A stretch of 44,647 nt of DNA from Microcaldota archaeon (GCA_021801355.1 JAJYYB010000015.1:1-44647), one strand, 5' to 3'. Positions 25,103 to 33,955 are shown, counted from the first letter of the stretch. A program made the numbers and translations. Notes: generated by a model from the letters alone, not told the origin.

Positions 25103-25504
25103 GTGGCTCAACTGCTAACTAGTATTGTAAATGCTAAAAGTTCTAAATTCACCGAGCGCGAGCAGCTTATGCTGCTCGAGATAGGCTCGGATGTGATAGA
25201 CACAGCGTCAAGCTTCGTGAATTACATGAGCGAGGCCTACGGCTTCTCCAAGAGCTCGGTATGGTACGTGCTCAACAGGCTGAAGGAGAAGGGCGTGGTC
25301 GACTTCGCCAGCAAGGATGAGATAGGCAAGGGCATGGCGCTCACCAAGGCAGGTCTGGACAGGCTTAGGACCATAGAGCCGCTCAGGAACAACATAATGG
25401 ACAGGTTCAGTGAGAGATCCATAATCAGGGAAGAATACCGGCCCATACAGCAGTATGCGCAGTCATATGCCATCGAGAGCATGGACCTTTACATCAAGAT
25501 ATGA
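25103..25504 (+). CDS. Winged-helix transcriptional regulator
   Basis: A 133-aa protein whose core, residues about 18-95, fits a winged helix-turn-helix: helix EREQLMLLEIGSDVIDTASS, recognition helix YGFSKSSVWYVLNRLKEKG, and wing VVDFASKDEIGKGMALTKAG. The pattern resembles PadR/MarR-like regulators that sense little and may act as local repressors. The start is a GTG at 25103 overlapped by an out-of-frame ATG at 25101. Upstream 274 nt holds no gene that I trust. The target is unknown; the adjacent MGMT gene is convergent and not an obvious operon partner. Confidence 0.75.
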   Translation: MAQLLTSIVNAKSSKFTEREQLMLLEIGSDVIDTASSFVNYMSEAYGFSKSSVWYVLNRLKEKGVVDFASKDEIGKGMALTKAGLDRLRTIEPLRNNIMDRFSERSIIREEYRPIQQYAQSYAIESMDLYIKI

Positions 25505-25540
25505 ACGCGCCTGCCTTCCCCTGCAGCTGCCCAATAATTA

Positions 25541-25867
25541 TTAGGCCATTTTAGCCATGGCACCCTCGCTCAACAGGAGCTTGCGCTTCATCCTAGTCCC
25601 CCCGGAAGAGTAATTGCCCAGCTTCCCGTCGCTCCTTATGACCCTGTGGCACGGTATCCTTATTGGGAACGGATTCTTCCTCAACGCAGTCCCGACTGCC
25701 CGGTAGGATTTAGGCTCGCCCACCAACTCGGCGACCTGTCGATAGGTCATCACCTTGCCCCGCGGTATGCCGGCAACAGCCATCAGGACGGACTTCTGGA
25801 AATCTGTAAGACCGGAGCGCTTCAGCAGCGCCTCGGTGGCGTGAATTTTCCTGTCATCCATGTTCAT
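25541..25867 (-). CDS. ogt: Methylated-DNA-protein cysteine methyltransferase (MGMT/Ogt), C-terminal domain only
   Basis: Repairs O6-alkylguanine by moving the alkyl group to its own Cys. The active-site motif IPCHRV has Cys73, and the helix-turn-helix with the Arg finger reads YRAVGTALRKNPFP. GIPRGKVMTYRQVAELVG is typical. At 108 aa the protein lacks the N-terminal ribonuclease-H-like domain seen in longer homologues; minimal versions of this kind exist. The Cys is intact, so it is not a mere alkyltransferase-like protein. It is divergent from the aminotransferase gene, 63 nt away. Confidence 0.9.
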   Translation of the reverse strand: MNMDDRKIHATEALLKRSGLTDFQKSVLMAVAGIPRGKVMTYRQVAELVGEPKSYRAVGTALRKNPFPIRIPCHRVIRSDGKLGNYSSGGTRMKRKLLLSEGAMAKMA

Positions 25868-25930
25868 ACCTGGGCTAAAAAGTATATTAATCTTTACGCT
25901 TCAGCTTTATTTAATCTGGGCTGGTTTTTT

Positions 25931-26845
25931 ATGGTCGAGAAGAAATTGAGCGTATGGCTCGAGGGAAAGATTATAGATAGTGACAAGGCAACTGTGCCTA
26001 TACTGACGCATTCGCTCCAGTACGGCAGCGGAATCTTCGAGGGCATAAGGGTATACGAAACTAGCAAGGGCGTTGCGATATTCAGGCTCGGGGACCACAT
26101 AAGGCGTTTCCTGAACAGCGCCAAGGTATACTCGATGAAGCTGAACTACGGCTTCGACGAGATAACTGATGCATGCATCAAGCTTGTAAAAACCAACGGG
26201 CTCGCATCCGGATACGTGAGGCCGTTCGCATTCTATCATGACACCAGGATAGGGGTCAGCACTGAGGGCAAGGGCGTCAGCGTCTTCATCGCCGCGCTCC
26301 CTTTCGGCGACTACTTCGATGGCAAGCATGAGAAGGGCGTGACCTGCAAGATATCTTCGTGGCACAGGATAAATTCGTCCATACTGCCAGTGGAAGCGAA
26401 GGCAAGCGGGAATTACCTGAACTCGATAATATCGAGCAATGAGGCGAGGAGCGTTGGATTCGACGAGGCGATACTCACCTCTGGGGACGGGTATGTGGCC
26501 GAAGGGCCTGGCGAGAACATCTTCCTTGTGAAGGACGGGAAGCTCATCACCCCGGGCGCAGGTGCCGACATACTGATGGGGATAACAAGAGATTCGATAA
26601 TAAAGATTGCAATGAACTCCGGAATCGGGATAGAGGAGCGCGCGGTGCACAGGGAGGAATTGCTGACGGCGGATGAGGTTTTCTTCGCCGGCACTGCAGC
26701 AGAGATAACGCATATACGCAGGATAGACAGCGTAATCATAAACGATGGAGTTGCTGGTCCACTGACAAAAATGCTGGCGCAGAAGTACAGCGATGCGGCC
26801 CATGGTAAAGACCCGGAGTTCATGAACTGGCTTACTTTTGTTTGA
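25931..26845 (+). CDS. ilvE: Branched-chain amino acid aminotransferase
   Basis: PLP-dependent fold-type IV transaminase of 304 aa, interconverting Val/Leu/Ile and their 2-oxo acids with glutamate. The ATG at 25931 (MVEKKLSVWLEGK) is chosen; a longer frame upstream lies over the divergent MGMT gene. The family marks are HSLQYGSGIFEGIR (27-40), the PLP lysine K157 in EAKASGNY, and EGPGENIF (191-198) with the cofactor-binding Glu. No other branched-chain biosynthesis genes are in the window, so the direction of the reaction in this organism is open. D-amino acid aminotransferase activity is an alternative in this fold. Confidence 0.9.
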   Translation: MVEKKLSVWLEGKIIDSDKATVPILTHSLQYGSGIFEGIRVYETSKGVAIFRLGDHIRRFLNSAKVYSMKLNYGFDEITDACIKLVKTNGLASGYVRPFAFYHDTRIGVSTEGKGVSVFIAALPFGDYFDGKHEKGVTCKISSWHRINSSILPVEAKASGNYLNSIISSNEARSVGFDEAILTSGDGYVAEGPGENIFLVKDGKLITPGAGADILMGITRDSIIKIAMNSGIGIEERAVHREELLTADEVFFAGTAAEITHIRRIDSVIINDGVAGPLTKMLAQKYSDAAHGKDPEFMNWLTFV

Positions 26846-26848
26846 ATA

Positions 26849-28087
26849 CTACCTGCATGATGCGGTTTGGCACATCCACGCTGGCGGCACCTGGGTTTGT
26901 AGTATGTAAAGCTTGTAGTCGTACGCGGCGCAGTAAGCCGGTATATTAGATAGTATTATCAGCGTTATGAGCACAGCGATTACCAAGTACGCTGCCTTTT
27001 TCCCTTTCAGTTTGGCCGATATCTTGTAGATATCTAAAAGAACGTAAGCTGCAAGGAGAACGAGGGGGATTGAGACCAGTATGAAATACCTGTTCACTAC
27101 GTCTATGAAAGCGTACTGGGATAGCGATTCTGTGCCGAAGAACAGGTATAGGAAAGTGAACCAGAACCCTACCGATGCGTACATCAGCGGCTTTTCCTTC
27201 CTCTTGAAGGCCAGATAGGTGCCTATGAAAGCTAAAAACAGTATAAAGCCCAAGGGATAAACCTGGTATATCAGGATTGGACCCATTATCACATCGAGCA
27301 TCGTGACAAAGTTAAGGAAGAGATTTTCACCTGGATTGTTGGCTATCTGCTGGGAGCTGTACTCGCTCAAAGCGCCGATGTTGCCCCCCGAAAGTATGTA
27401 GAACGTGGATGCGTAGACCAATAAACTTAGCGTTAGGCCAACAGCGAATGCGGGAAATGATCTGCGGTCAAAAAGCAGTACCGCTATCGGAAGTCCTAGG
27501 CCGAGGCCGAAACCGCCCAATTTAACGAATATTGTAAGCCCGAAGATAAGGCCGCTTGCGAGGAACATCCTTTGCTTGCGCTTATCGTCCCTTATGCCGA
27601 TGAATATCACGTAGAGCGCTGCACCGTATATTACTCCAAGCAACATGTCAGGCAGCACTCTGGTAGCATAGCTGAACACGAACGGCGCCGTTACTACCAA
27701 AAAGCTGGCAAGGAGCCCTGCTTTCCTACCAAAAAGCTTCCGGCCAATAAAGAATGCGATTGCGATTATCATGGCATATTCTATTACGTTTGGCAGAATT
27801 GCAGTAACTGGGCTGATACCGAAAGACAGGAATGAGACTGCAACAAGCGATGGCATCAGATAGCCGAATGCGGACGGATGTTCGGTTATGCTGAAATTCC
27901 CGAGCATCATCTGCCTTGCATATGAGATGTACTGACCATCGTCAAATGAGTAATACGGACCAGAGTAGAAGTACGCAGCTATTGCGAGGCCGCACAGTAT
28001 TATCAGTACAAGGATAAGATATGTGCACCGATCGTCAACGCGTGATTTTTCCCATGAAGCCTTGGTATGCCCGGCAGAAGCGCGCAT
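26849..28087 (-). CDS. GT-C glycosyltransferase (GT39/PMT_2-like), polytopic membrane protein
   Basis: A 412-aa protein with about 10-11 hydrophobic helices. The first external loop contains SFDDGQYISYARQMM, the acidic DD motif that in PMT/ArnT-type enzymes is part of the catalytic site. The loop HPSAFGYLMP that follows is also typical. The family uses polyprenyl-phosphate sugars to modify proteins or lipids on the outer face. The first ~20 residues are hydrophilic and cytosolic. It is convergent with ilvE (3-nt gap). Together with AglB and GT4 it suggests surface glycosylation; the acceptor is unknown. Confidence 0.82.
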   Translation of the reverse strand: MRASAGHTKASWEKSRVDDRCTYLILVLIILCGLAIAAYFYSGPYYSFDDGQYISYARQMMLGNFSITEHPSAFGYLMPSLVAVSFLSFGISPVTAILPNVIEYAMIIAIAFFIGRKLFGRKAGLLASFLVVTAPFVFSYATRVLPDMLLGVIYGAALYVIFIGIRDDKRKQRMFLASGLIFGLTIFVKLGGFGLGLGLPIAVLLFDRRSFPAFAVGLTLSLLVYASTFYILSGGNIGALSEYSSQQIANNPGENLFLNFVTMLDVIMGPILIYQVYPLGFILFLAFIGTYLAFKRKEKPLMYASVGFWFTFLYLFFGTESLSQYAFIDVVNRYFILVSIPLVLLAAYVLLDIYKISAKLKGKKAAYLVIAVLITLIILSNIPAYCAAYDYKLYILQTQVPPAWMCQTASCR

Positions 28088-28126
28088 TGAAGTGCACCAT
28101 CAGTTTTTATCTCAAGCACGTTATGG

Positions 28127-28489
28127 TCAAAGCAGTGGCAGCGATATGGTAAGTTTGTCTATCTCGCTGCCCAACCACGGCCCTATGCCAAGAGCAGTCT
28201 TGGTGCCAGGAGGGAGCTCAGTGAGGCCTGCGTCAGTGACAAGGGCGCAGGGGACCTTCTTGAATTGGAAAGCGTTGTAAAACTTTACCAGGGCCTCCTC
28301 GTCGTTGACCTTAAGGACTATCTTTTTCTCACCGCTCCCTAGCCAGCTTGCAGTGATTTTTTTGTCGTTCCTCTCCGCCTCGAAATAGCTCATGAGGGAG
28401 GCGTGCGCCACTTGGGCTGCGAGCTTTCCCTTGCCCATCTCAAGGTCCTTCCTAACTATTATTACCTGCTTTATCTCATCAGTAGGCAT
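28127..28489 (-). CDS. pth2: Peptidyl-tRNA hydrolase, type 2 (Pth2)
   Basis: Releases tRNA from prematurely dropped peptidyl-tRNA. The 120-aa protein shows the Pth2 motifs IKQVIIVRKDLEMGKGKLAAQVAHAS, the strand EKKIVLKVNDEEAL, LVTDAGLTELPPGTKTALGIGP, and the final DKLTISLPLL. Length matches the archaeal family. It is divergent from priS, with an AT-rich 88-nt gap between them. Confidence 0.94.
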   Translation of the reverse strand: MPTDEIKQVIIVRKDLEMGKGKLAAQVAHASLMSYFEAERNDKKITASWLGSGEKKIVLKVNDEEALVKFYNAFQFKKVPCALVTDAGLTELPPGTKTALGIGPWLGSEIDKLTISLPLL

Positions 28490-28577
28490 ATTTGTATTTC
28501 GCTCCTATATTTTTTATTACTATGTCAATGCGCTGCACGATGCATTATGCAAAATGTAATATTCTTTTCTGAGAATA

Positions 28578-29738
28578 TTGATTGGTGTTAAGTTGCTTGA
28601 TGCAAAAGTAGTGAAAGCGTTAACCCCTCTGATAAGTAGGTATTACGAGACGGCGGATGCCTTTGCACCTGCGGAGACCGAGAAGCGCGAGTTCGGCTTC
28701 GGAGATTACGAGAAGAAGATAGCGTTCAGGCACTACGCTTTCAAGAGCGAGAAGTCGCTCAGGAAGTACATGGTTGACAACGCACCTCCATTTGCTTCTT
28801 ATTCGACTGCGTTTTACCAGTATCCCGACGCTAGGCCGATGGAGAACAAGAAACTGATTGGAGCTGAGCTAATATTCGACCTTGATTCCACTGACCTGAA
28901 GCTGCCATGCCAGCAGGAGCACGGACGAGACTGGATATGCGAAAAGGACCTTAACGCAATAAAAAGGGAGACGACAAGGCTCGTTGAGGACTTCCTGATA
29001 CCGGACTTCGGCTTCTCCGAGAATGATATAAGAATAAACTTCAGCGGCAACAGAGGGTATCACGTGCATGTAAACAACAGCGATGTCTATGCGCTTGATG
29101 GAGATGCAAGGAAGGAAATAAGCGACTACATTTCAGGCACCGGAATTGAGCTCCAGGCGTTCTTTCCTACGCTGGGATTGAAGGGGGCGAAGCTCGAAGG
29201 ACCGAAGCCTGCTGACAGCGGTTGGGGCGGAAAACTTGCCAGGGCGCTCATAACGACATTGAACGGAGATGAGAATGCGCTGCCTTCCCTGGGAATAGAT
29301 GAGAGCTTCGCTAGGACGCTCAGTAAGAAAAGAGCTGATATAATATTTGGGATAACTACAGGTAACTGGGATAGGGTCAACATACCGAAGAAGTCTGAGT
29401 TCTGGGCTAACGTACTCAAGAGCATAACGATAAAACAGGGCGATTCGATAGACAAGAACGTCACCAAGGACATGCACCATCTCATAAGGATGCCGAACAC
29501 TCTGCACGGGGACACTGGACTTATAGCGAGGAAGATATCATCAATCTCAGCGCTCGAACGCTTTGATCCGATGAAGGATGCGATAGCATTTAAAGAAGGC
29601 TTAATGAATATAAAGACAGGCAGGGTCCAGAAGTTCTTTATGGACGGAATGCAGTTTGGGCCTTATGAAAACGAAAGTGTGGAGGTACCATTGTATGCTG
29701 CGTTTTATATGCTGCTCAAGAGGGTAGCGACCCTTTAA
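28578..29738 (+). CDS. priS: DNA primase small (catalytic) subunit PriS
   Basis: Catalytic subunit of the archaeal/eukaryotic primase. The metal-binding DLD is at residues 101-103 (IFDLDSTDL) and the nucleotide-binding SGNRGYHVHV at 156-165. The C-terminal part has VTKDMHHLIRMPNTLHGDTGL, matching the conserved RxP..LHG..G block. The 386-aa length is usual. No ATG is suitably placed; TTG 28578 is taken as start, and a GTG about 12 codons later is possible. PriL is not in the window. Confidence 0.9.
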   Translation: MIGVKLLDAKVVKALTPLISRYYETADAFAPAETEKREFGFGDYEKKIAFRHYAFKSEKSLRKYMVDNAPPFASYSTAFYQYPDARPMENKKLIGAELIFDLDSTDLKLPCQQEHGRDWICEKDLNAIKRETTRLVEDFLIPDFGFSENDIRINFSGNRGYHVHVNNSDVYALDGDARKEISDYISGTGIELQAFFPTLGLKGAKLEGPKPADSGWGGKLARALITTLNGDENALPSLGIDESFARTLSKKRADIIFGITTGNWDRVNIPKKSEFWANVLKSITIKQGDSIDKNVTKDMHHLIRMPNTLHGDTGLIARKISSISALERFDPMKDAIAFKEGLMNIKTGRVQKFFMDGMQFGPYENESVEVPLYAAFYMLLKRVATL

Positions 29739-29891
29739 GTAATTCTCTGTTCCGCGCGCGAGTGACGCAGGTGGCAGGGCTTTTTGGCACTGAAACAATT
29801 AGATGTTTACTCATTACCAAACCATTCGGTAAGGATTTAATGCCTTCTATTGAAAGTAATATATATAGGGCATTTATGACACGGTAATCTC

Positions 29892-31112
29892 ATGGCTGAG
29901 AGGGTGCTGGTGCTGGCCGTAGACATAGACAACGACCTCTACACCAAGACAAAGATAACTGGCCCTGTGATAGGCAGGACCGACAACCTTAAGGCAGCCG
30001 CAAAGCTCGCTCTCGCCGACCCGCTTGACACTGACTCAAATGCGATGTTCGAGGCGGTCAAGAGATACGACGAGCTCAAGGCGAAGGGATACTCGGTTGC
30101 CATAGCAACGATAACCGGAGCTGAGAAAGAGGGCTATGTGGCGGATTCGGAGCTTGCCAGGCAGACGGAACTGATCCTTAACAAGTTCAAAGCCGACGCA
30201 TGCCTGCTGGTAACTGACGGTGCGAGCGACAACAGAGTAATACCGATACTGAAGAGCAGGATAAAGGTGAACAGCGTAGATGTGGTGAGGATGAAACAGG
30301 CGGAGCAGTTTGAGACCACGTATTTCACGCTTCTTGAAAAGCTCAAGGAACCCCATTACGCGAGGATAGTGTTCGGGATACCTGCAGTGCTGTTGCTCCT
30401 GTTCGCCATAAGCTACTACCTCAACTTCGGATGGCAGCTGCCCGTCGCGCTTATAGGAGTATACCTTATATTAAAGGGCTTCGGCCTGGAGGAAGGGCTT
30501 GTCGAGTCTTTCAGGGGCTTCGGCTTCAGCATAGACAGGCTGAGCTTCGTGTTCTACCTGGGCTCGATACTGTTCTTCGTAATAAGCCTTGTAGTGGCAT
30601 CCGGAGATTATGCAGTCGCAGTGGCAGCTAAATCAGGATCGCTTGCGATAGTCTCTTACACGCTCGAGGGCTTCATACTGCTGCTCCCGATCTGCCTGCT
30701 ACTCTACCTGGTAGGTAGGGTGATAGACCTCAACAGGAAGAGGATGAGGTACATGGCCATAGCACAGGGCACATACGTGGGCTATTCGATAACTTCGCTC
30801 GTCATGCTGTATCTTGTGGCCGCGTGGTTCATAGGCCAGATATACTTCTGGCAGCTGCTGCTTTACGGCGGTGTTGCGATACTCGCAGGCTACGCGGTCG
30901 CAGCATTCAGCAGCGTACTCAGGAAGAGGGCGATGAAACTCTCCCGCATGAAGGACAAGGGTGTCATAAACGAGATAGGCGCTTATATCGGCAGGATATC
31001 AGAGGTAGACCAGAAGAGGGGCTTCATATTCGTGAAGACCGAATACGGCAACACTATACGCTACGACATAGATAGGGTGGCGAGCGTTTCCGACAGGGTA
31101 ATAATAAGATGA
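29892..31112 (+). CDS. DUF373 family membrane protein
   Basis: A 406-aa protein of the archaeal DUF373 family. The N-terminal ~150 residues are a soluble alpha/beta domain (VLVLAVDIDNDL, IGRTDNLKAAAKLALADPLD TDSNAM split across two blocks, SVAIATITG, ACLLVTDGASDNRVIP), followed by six or so hydrophobic helices and a C-terminal beta-rich tail (RISEVDQKRGFIFVKTEYGN) that resembles a small OB or beta-barrel. Function is unknown. A TATA box AATATATATAG lies about 30 nt before the ATG. The pilin-like gene follows closely, so the pair may be cotranscribed. Confidence 0.85.
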   Translation: MAERVLVLAVDIDNDLYTKTKITGPVIGRTDNLKAAAKLALADPLDTDSNAMFEAVKRYDELKAKGYSVAIATITGAEKEGYVADSELARQTELILNKFKADACLLVTDGASDNRVIPILKSRIKVNSVDVVRMKQAEQFETTYFTLLEKLKEPHYARIVFGIPAVLLLLFAISYYLNFGWQLPVALIGVYLILKGFGLEEGLVESFRGFGFSIDRLSFVFYLGSILFFVISLVVASGDYAVAVAAKSGSLAIVSYTLEGFILLLPICLLLYLVGRVIDLNRKRMRYMAIAQGTYVGYSITSLVMLYLVAAWFIGQIYFWQLLLYGGVAILAGYAVAAFSSVLRKRAMKLSRMKDKGVINEIGAYIGRISEVDQKRGFIFVKTEYGNTIRYDIDRVASVSDRVIIR

Positions 31113-31149
31113 TGGTACAGTGTCGGTGTTAGGCCGAGGCGGCGCAACA

Positions 31150-32595
31150 ATGGAAAAGAGAAGAAGGTACCGATTGCAAAGCTCAATGGAGTACCTGATG
31201 ACCTACGGATGGGCAATACTTGTTATAGCAGTTATCATCGCGGTGCTGGTCGGTGTAGGCGTGTTCGGGGCCAACCAGAACACACCAAACGTATGCGTAT
31301 CCAAGACAGAGTTCACATGCTCCAATCTTAGATACACTAATAACGGCATATCGCTATCCATAGGGCAGGACTCTGGCGAGAATTTTTATTACACTTACGC
31401 ATTCGTTACCTCAAGCAGCGAGGACATAGGAAGCTCTGGGCTGCCCGTTAACTTTTCGACTTCGAGCACAGCAAACATGGTATATTTGGGGACTCTCACG
31501 CCGGGCCAGCTGGCGCAGTTGACATACACGAATGCTTCAGCAGGTGACATAGCCGTATCAAACGTTCCTGTTGGAACACAGTTCAATGGCTACGTCTGGC
31601 TTGCGTACTGCCTCAGCTCTACCTGCTCTGCACCAACTAATTATGTACGGGCGGGCACGTTAAGCGCACAAGAAAGCGGAGTGGGCAGCTTCTCGGGGGA
31701 GGGTTCCACCACGACTTCTACAAGTACATCGACAACTACGACAAGCACCTCGACAACCTCTTCAACATCGACGTCCACATCTACTACTACATCAACAACG
31801 AGCACAATACTGCAATGCTTCAACATGGCTAGCGGCACATGCGGAGGCGACCTCTTTTATACCACAAGCATGTCACTTGCCGGCAACGTGCTTGCTGCAA
31901 ACAGCATATTCGTGCAGGGCGTCACGCTCGTCACGAATGGATGGTACATGGTAGCTAATACCGTATTCCAGAACACTGGTACAATAGAGACAGGCAACCC
32001 AAACAACCAGGGAATTGATTGCTGCACCAATCCTACTGGTTATCCGAATTCTTATGGAGGAAGCGGCGGAGGAGGCACAGGATTAGGAGGTGCGGCGAAT
32101 GGAGGGACGACTCTCGCACCAGGAGGTAGTAATGCCGGCTGCTGCGGAGGTACAGGAGGGAACGGCGGAACGCCAAGCGCGTCCGGGATAACTGATTCAT
32201 TTATAGCGAATACTATGGTGTCTGGCGGATTCATAAATTACCTTACGGGAGGCGGGGGCGGTTGGGGCTACGCGTGCTGCGGGGGTGGAAACGGCGGGGA
32301 TGGGGCTTATGGCATTTACATACAAGGCAATACTGTGATAAATAGCGGGATTATAGAAGCTAACGGAACTTATGGCAGCGGAAATTCCGGAGCAGGAGAA
32401 GCAGGAGGTGGGGGAGGGGGAGGAGCAATTTTAATCGCATATGGGAGTGGCGCGGCACCAGGTGGCTCTTATACTTTTGGAGGTGGATTAGGGGGCCCAT
32501 CATGCTGCGGCTGGCATGGCGGTACTGGAGGCTTCGGCAACGTCATAATGCATCAATATACTAACCCACCGATAGCACCGCCATCACCAACATGA
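31150..32595 (+). CDS. Pilin-like protein with Ser/Thr linker and Gly-rich CC-repeat domain
   Basis: ATG 31150 gives MEKRRRYRLQSSMEYLMTYG and a long hydrophobic helix, the class III signal peptide common in DPANN surface proteins; a GTG at 31120 would add ten residues. A beta-type region follows, then a pure Ser/Thr run (about 195-230), and a Gly-rich domain with GGSGGGGTGLGG and GGGGGGGAI runs. Cys-Cys pairs recur four times in the Gly-rich part (DCCTN, GCCGG, ACCGG, SCCGW), suggesting vicinal or cross-linked disulfides. The ending TNPPIAPPSPT is Pro-rich and unanchored. The domain might be a parallel beta-helix or adhesin. DUF373 is 38 nt upstream. Confidence 0.8.
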   Translation: MEKRRRYRLQSSMEYLMTYGWAILVIAVIIAVLVGVGVFGANQNTPNVCVSKTEFTCSNLRYTNNGISLSIGQDSGENFYYTYAFVTSSSEDIGSSGLPVNFSTSSTANMVYLGTLTPGQLAQLTYTNASAGDIAVSNVPVGTQFNGYVWLAYCLSSTCSAPTNYVRAGTLSAQESGVGSFSGEGSTTTSTSTSTTTTSTSTTSSTSTSTSTTTSTTSTILQCFNMASGTCGGDLFYTTSMSLAGNVLAANSIFVQGVTLVTNGWYMVANTVFQNTGTIETGNPNNQGIDCCTNPTGYPNSYGGSGGGGTGLGGAANGGTTLAPGGSNAGCCGGTGGNGGTPSASGITDSFIANTMVSGGFINYLTGGGGGWGYACCGGGNGGDGAYGIYIQGNTVINSGIIEANGTYGSGNSGAGEAGGGGGGGAILIAYGSGAAPGGSYTFGGGLGGPSCCGWHGGTGGFGNVIMHQYTNPPIAPPSPT

Positions 32596-32602
32596 GTTTT
32601 AT

Positions 32603-32741
32603 GAAGTTGAAAAATAGACGTAAAGCGGAGAAATAAACGTTAAGCAACGAATTTCTGGAAATGGCTTGTAGAGGAAAATCCACTGTAACTTACATGCAAA
32701 CGGAGAAGGAAACAGGTCTTTCTAAATCAAATGTCAACTCC
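32603..32741. repeat. MITE-like repeat, copy A
   Basis: About 139 bp that match copy B (33449-33586) with four or so differences. The ends are inverted: AGTTGAAA at the left and TGTCAACT at the right. It contains no ORF of note. No convincing target-site duplication flanks it. Confidence 0.85.
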
Positions 32742-32759
32742 TTAACATGAGCCCGATAA

Positions 32760-33395
32760 CCGCATGGAATGACCTCCTCCACGGGCTTCAGCCCGCGGCA
32801 TTCAGCGTGTCACATCATCAGTTTCTTCTACCCTGAGGTATCCTGCCTTCTGATATGGTTCTTGACTATTGTTTCGTCCCTTGGCCCAAAACTCCCATTG
32901 CTGTATCCGGCGCTCCAGAAATTTACGTGTGGATACCTCAACCTATGATTTGGGATATCCATGAACGCTTCGCGCGAAGAAAATCCTTTCAACAATTGGA
33001 CAGCGAAAGAAACCGACATTGCATTTGGTATGGAAACCTCCATGTGCGTATGGGCATAGACCTCGCCGAAAGACAATTCCTTTATGGTCGTGTTGTACCT
33101 CTCCGCGACATCGTAAAATGCACGGCGCAGTGCGCCCATAGTTTTCCGAACAATTTGTACCAGTATTTTGTCACAAAGACAAAGTGCCGCCAGTTGTACT
33201 GGTGGCCAACGCCATTGGCCGTTTGGTTTTTATTTGTTGCATTCACTATGCTATTTGTAGACCCATATTTCTGACAGAATTGCAGCGCAAAAATTTATGC
33301 GCTGCGCTACCGTTAACAGATATTTTGATAGGAAGTGATAGATGCATTGCTGTGGACAATTCATCCACGACTTAAAAGTCGTGGTATACTTGCCC
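32760..33395 (-). mobile_element. Remnant of an IS200/IS605-family element
   Basis: A decayed single-ORF element lies on the minus strand between the two ~138-bp repeats. Hairpins mark both ends, as expected for this family: CCACGACTT-AA-AAGTCGTGG (33365-33384) on the transposase-start side and CGGGC-TTCA-GCCCG (32782-32795) on the other. No tnpB follows. Exact boundaries are approximate, since this family makes no target duplications. Confidence 0.75.
32828..33243 (-). pseudogene. tnpA (Y1/HUH transposase) pseudogene, frameshifted
   Basis: The N-terminal part reads NWRHFVFVTKYWYKLFGK in one frame and continues as MGALRRAFYDVAERYNTTI in another, so one nucleotide is missing, plausibly in the A run near 33145. 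Then GEVYAHTHMEVSIP gives the HUH motif (H-T-H) and AVQLLKGFSSREAF and FWSAGYSNGSFG follow family order. The catalytic Tyr near the end (normally VKKYIxxQ) is replaced: the sequence reads VKNHIRRQ. It therefore cannot be an active copy. Confidence 0.78.
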
Positions 33396-33448
33396 AATCA
33401 AATAATCAAAAGAGTATGTGCAAGATATGATAAACGTATTTGAAGTAG

Positions 33449-33586
33449 GAAGTTGACAAATAGACGTAAAACGGAGAAATAAACGTTAAGCAACGAATTT
33501 CTGGAAATGGCTTGTAGAGGAAAATCCACTGTAACTTCATGCAAGCGGAGAAGGAAACAGGTCTTTCTAAATCAAATGTCAACTCC
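33449..33586. repeat. MITE-like repeat, copy B
   Basis: About 138 bp, nearly identical to copy A (about 97% by eye). Ends are AGTTGACA and TGTCAACT, a perfect 8-bp inverted repeat. It lies 35 nt before rnp1 and may affect or provide its promoter. Confidence 0.85.
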
Positions 33587-33621
33587 ATAGTATTCGGAGA
33601 ACAAAAGAAAGGTTTAAATTC

Positions 33622-33915
33622 ATGCCTAATTATAATAATAAAAACATCGTGATGCAGGAGTTGATAGGCCTAGAGATTGAAGTCGTTAACAGCAGCGACA
33701 TATCTCAGATCGGCACTAGCGGTACGGTAATAGACGAGACAAAAAACACGCTTCTCGTTAAGACTGTGCACGGGACGAAAAGAGTCATCAAAAAGATATC
33801 AACATTTAAATTCGTTGCCGGTAAAGATAAGTTCATCGTTGATGGGGAAGAAATAAACTTCAGGCCTCATGAGAGGATAGAGAAGGGGCTGAAGTTTTAC
33901 AGGAAAAGAGCTTAG
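33622..33915 (+). CDS. rnp1: RNase P protein subunit Rnp1 (Rpp29/POP4)
   Basis: Protein subunit of archaeal RNase P, which removes tRNA 5' leaders. The 97-aa protein carries the family's Sm-like barrel pattern: ELIGLEIEVVNSSD, GTSGTVIDETKNTLLV, FKFVAGKDKFIVDGEEI and FRPHERIEK. The start at ATG 33622 keeps the NIVMQELIGL N-terminus; ATG 33652 is an alternative, favoured if the TATA-like GGTTTAAATT at 33611-33620 is used. It opens the ribosomal operon here; the usual preceding genes (uL29, SUI1) are absent and the repeat/IS200 region lies upstream. Confidence 0.9.
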   Translation: MPNYNNKNIVMQELIGLEIEVVNSSDISQIGTSGTVIDETKNTLLVKTVHGTKRVIKKISTFKFVAGKDKFIVDGEEINFRPHERIEKGLKFYRKRA

Positions 33916-33955
33916 GCCTTTTTATCTCATCGCGTTCAGGATGTAAAGTGATTGT

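Noticed and set aside
25646-25930. Upstream extension of the aminotransferase frame
   Set aside because: It is antisense to the MGMT gene; ATG 25931 matches the family N-terminus.
32603-33586. The pair of repeats as a CRISPR array or as transposon LTRs
   Set aside because: Units are ~138 bp, only two, spaced by 700 bp with an unrelated transposase remnant; no cas genes, and no retroelement gene between them.
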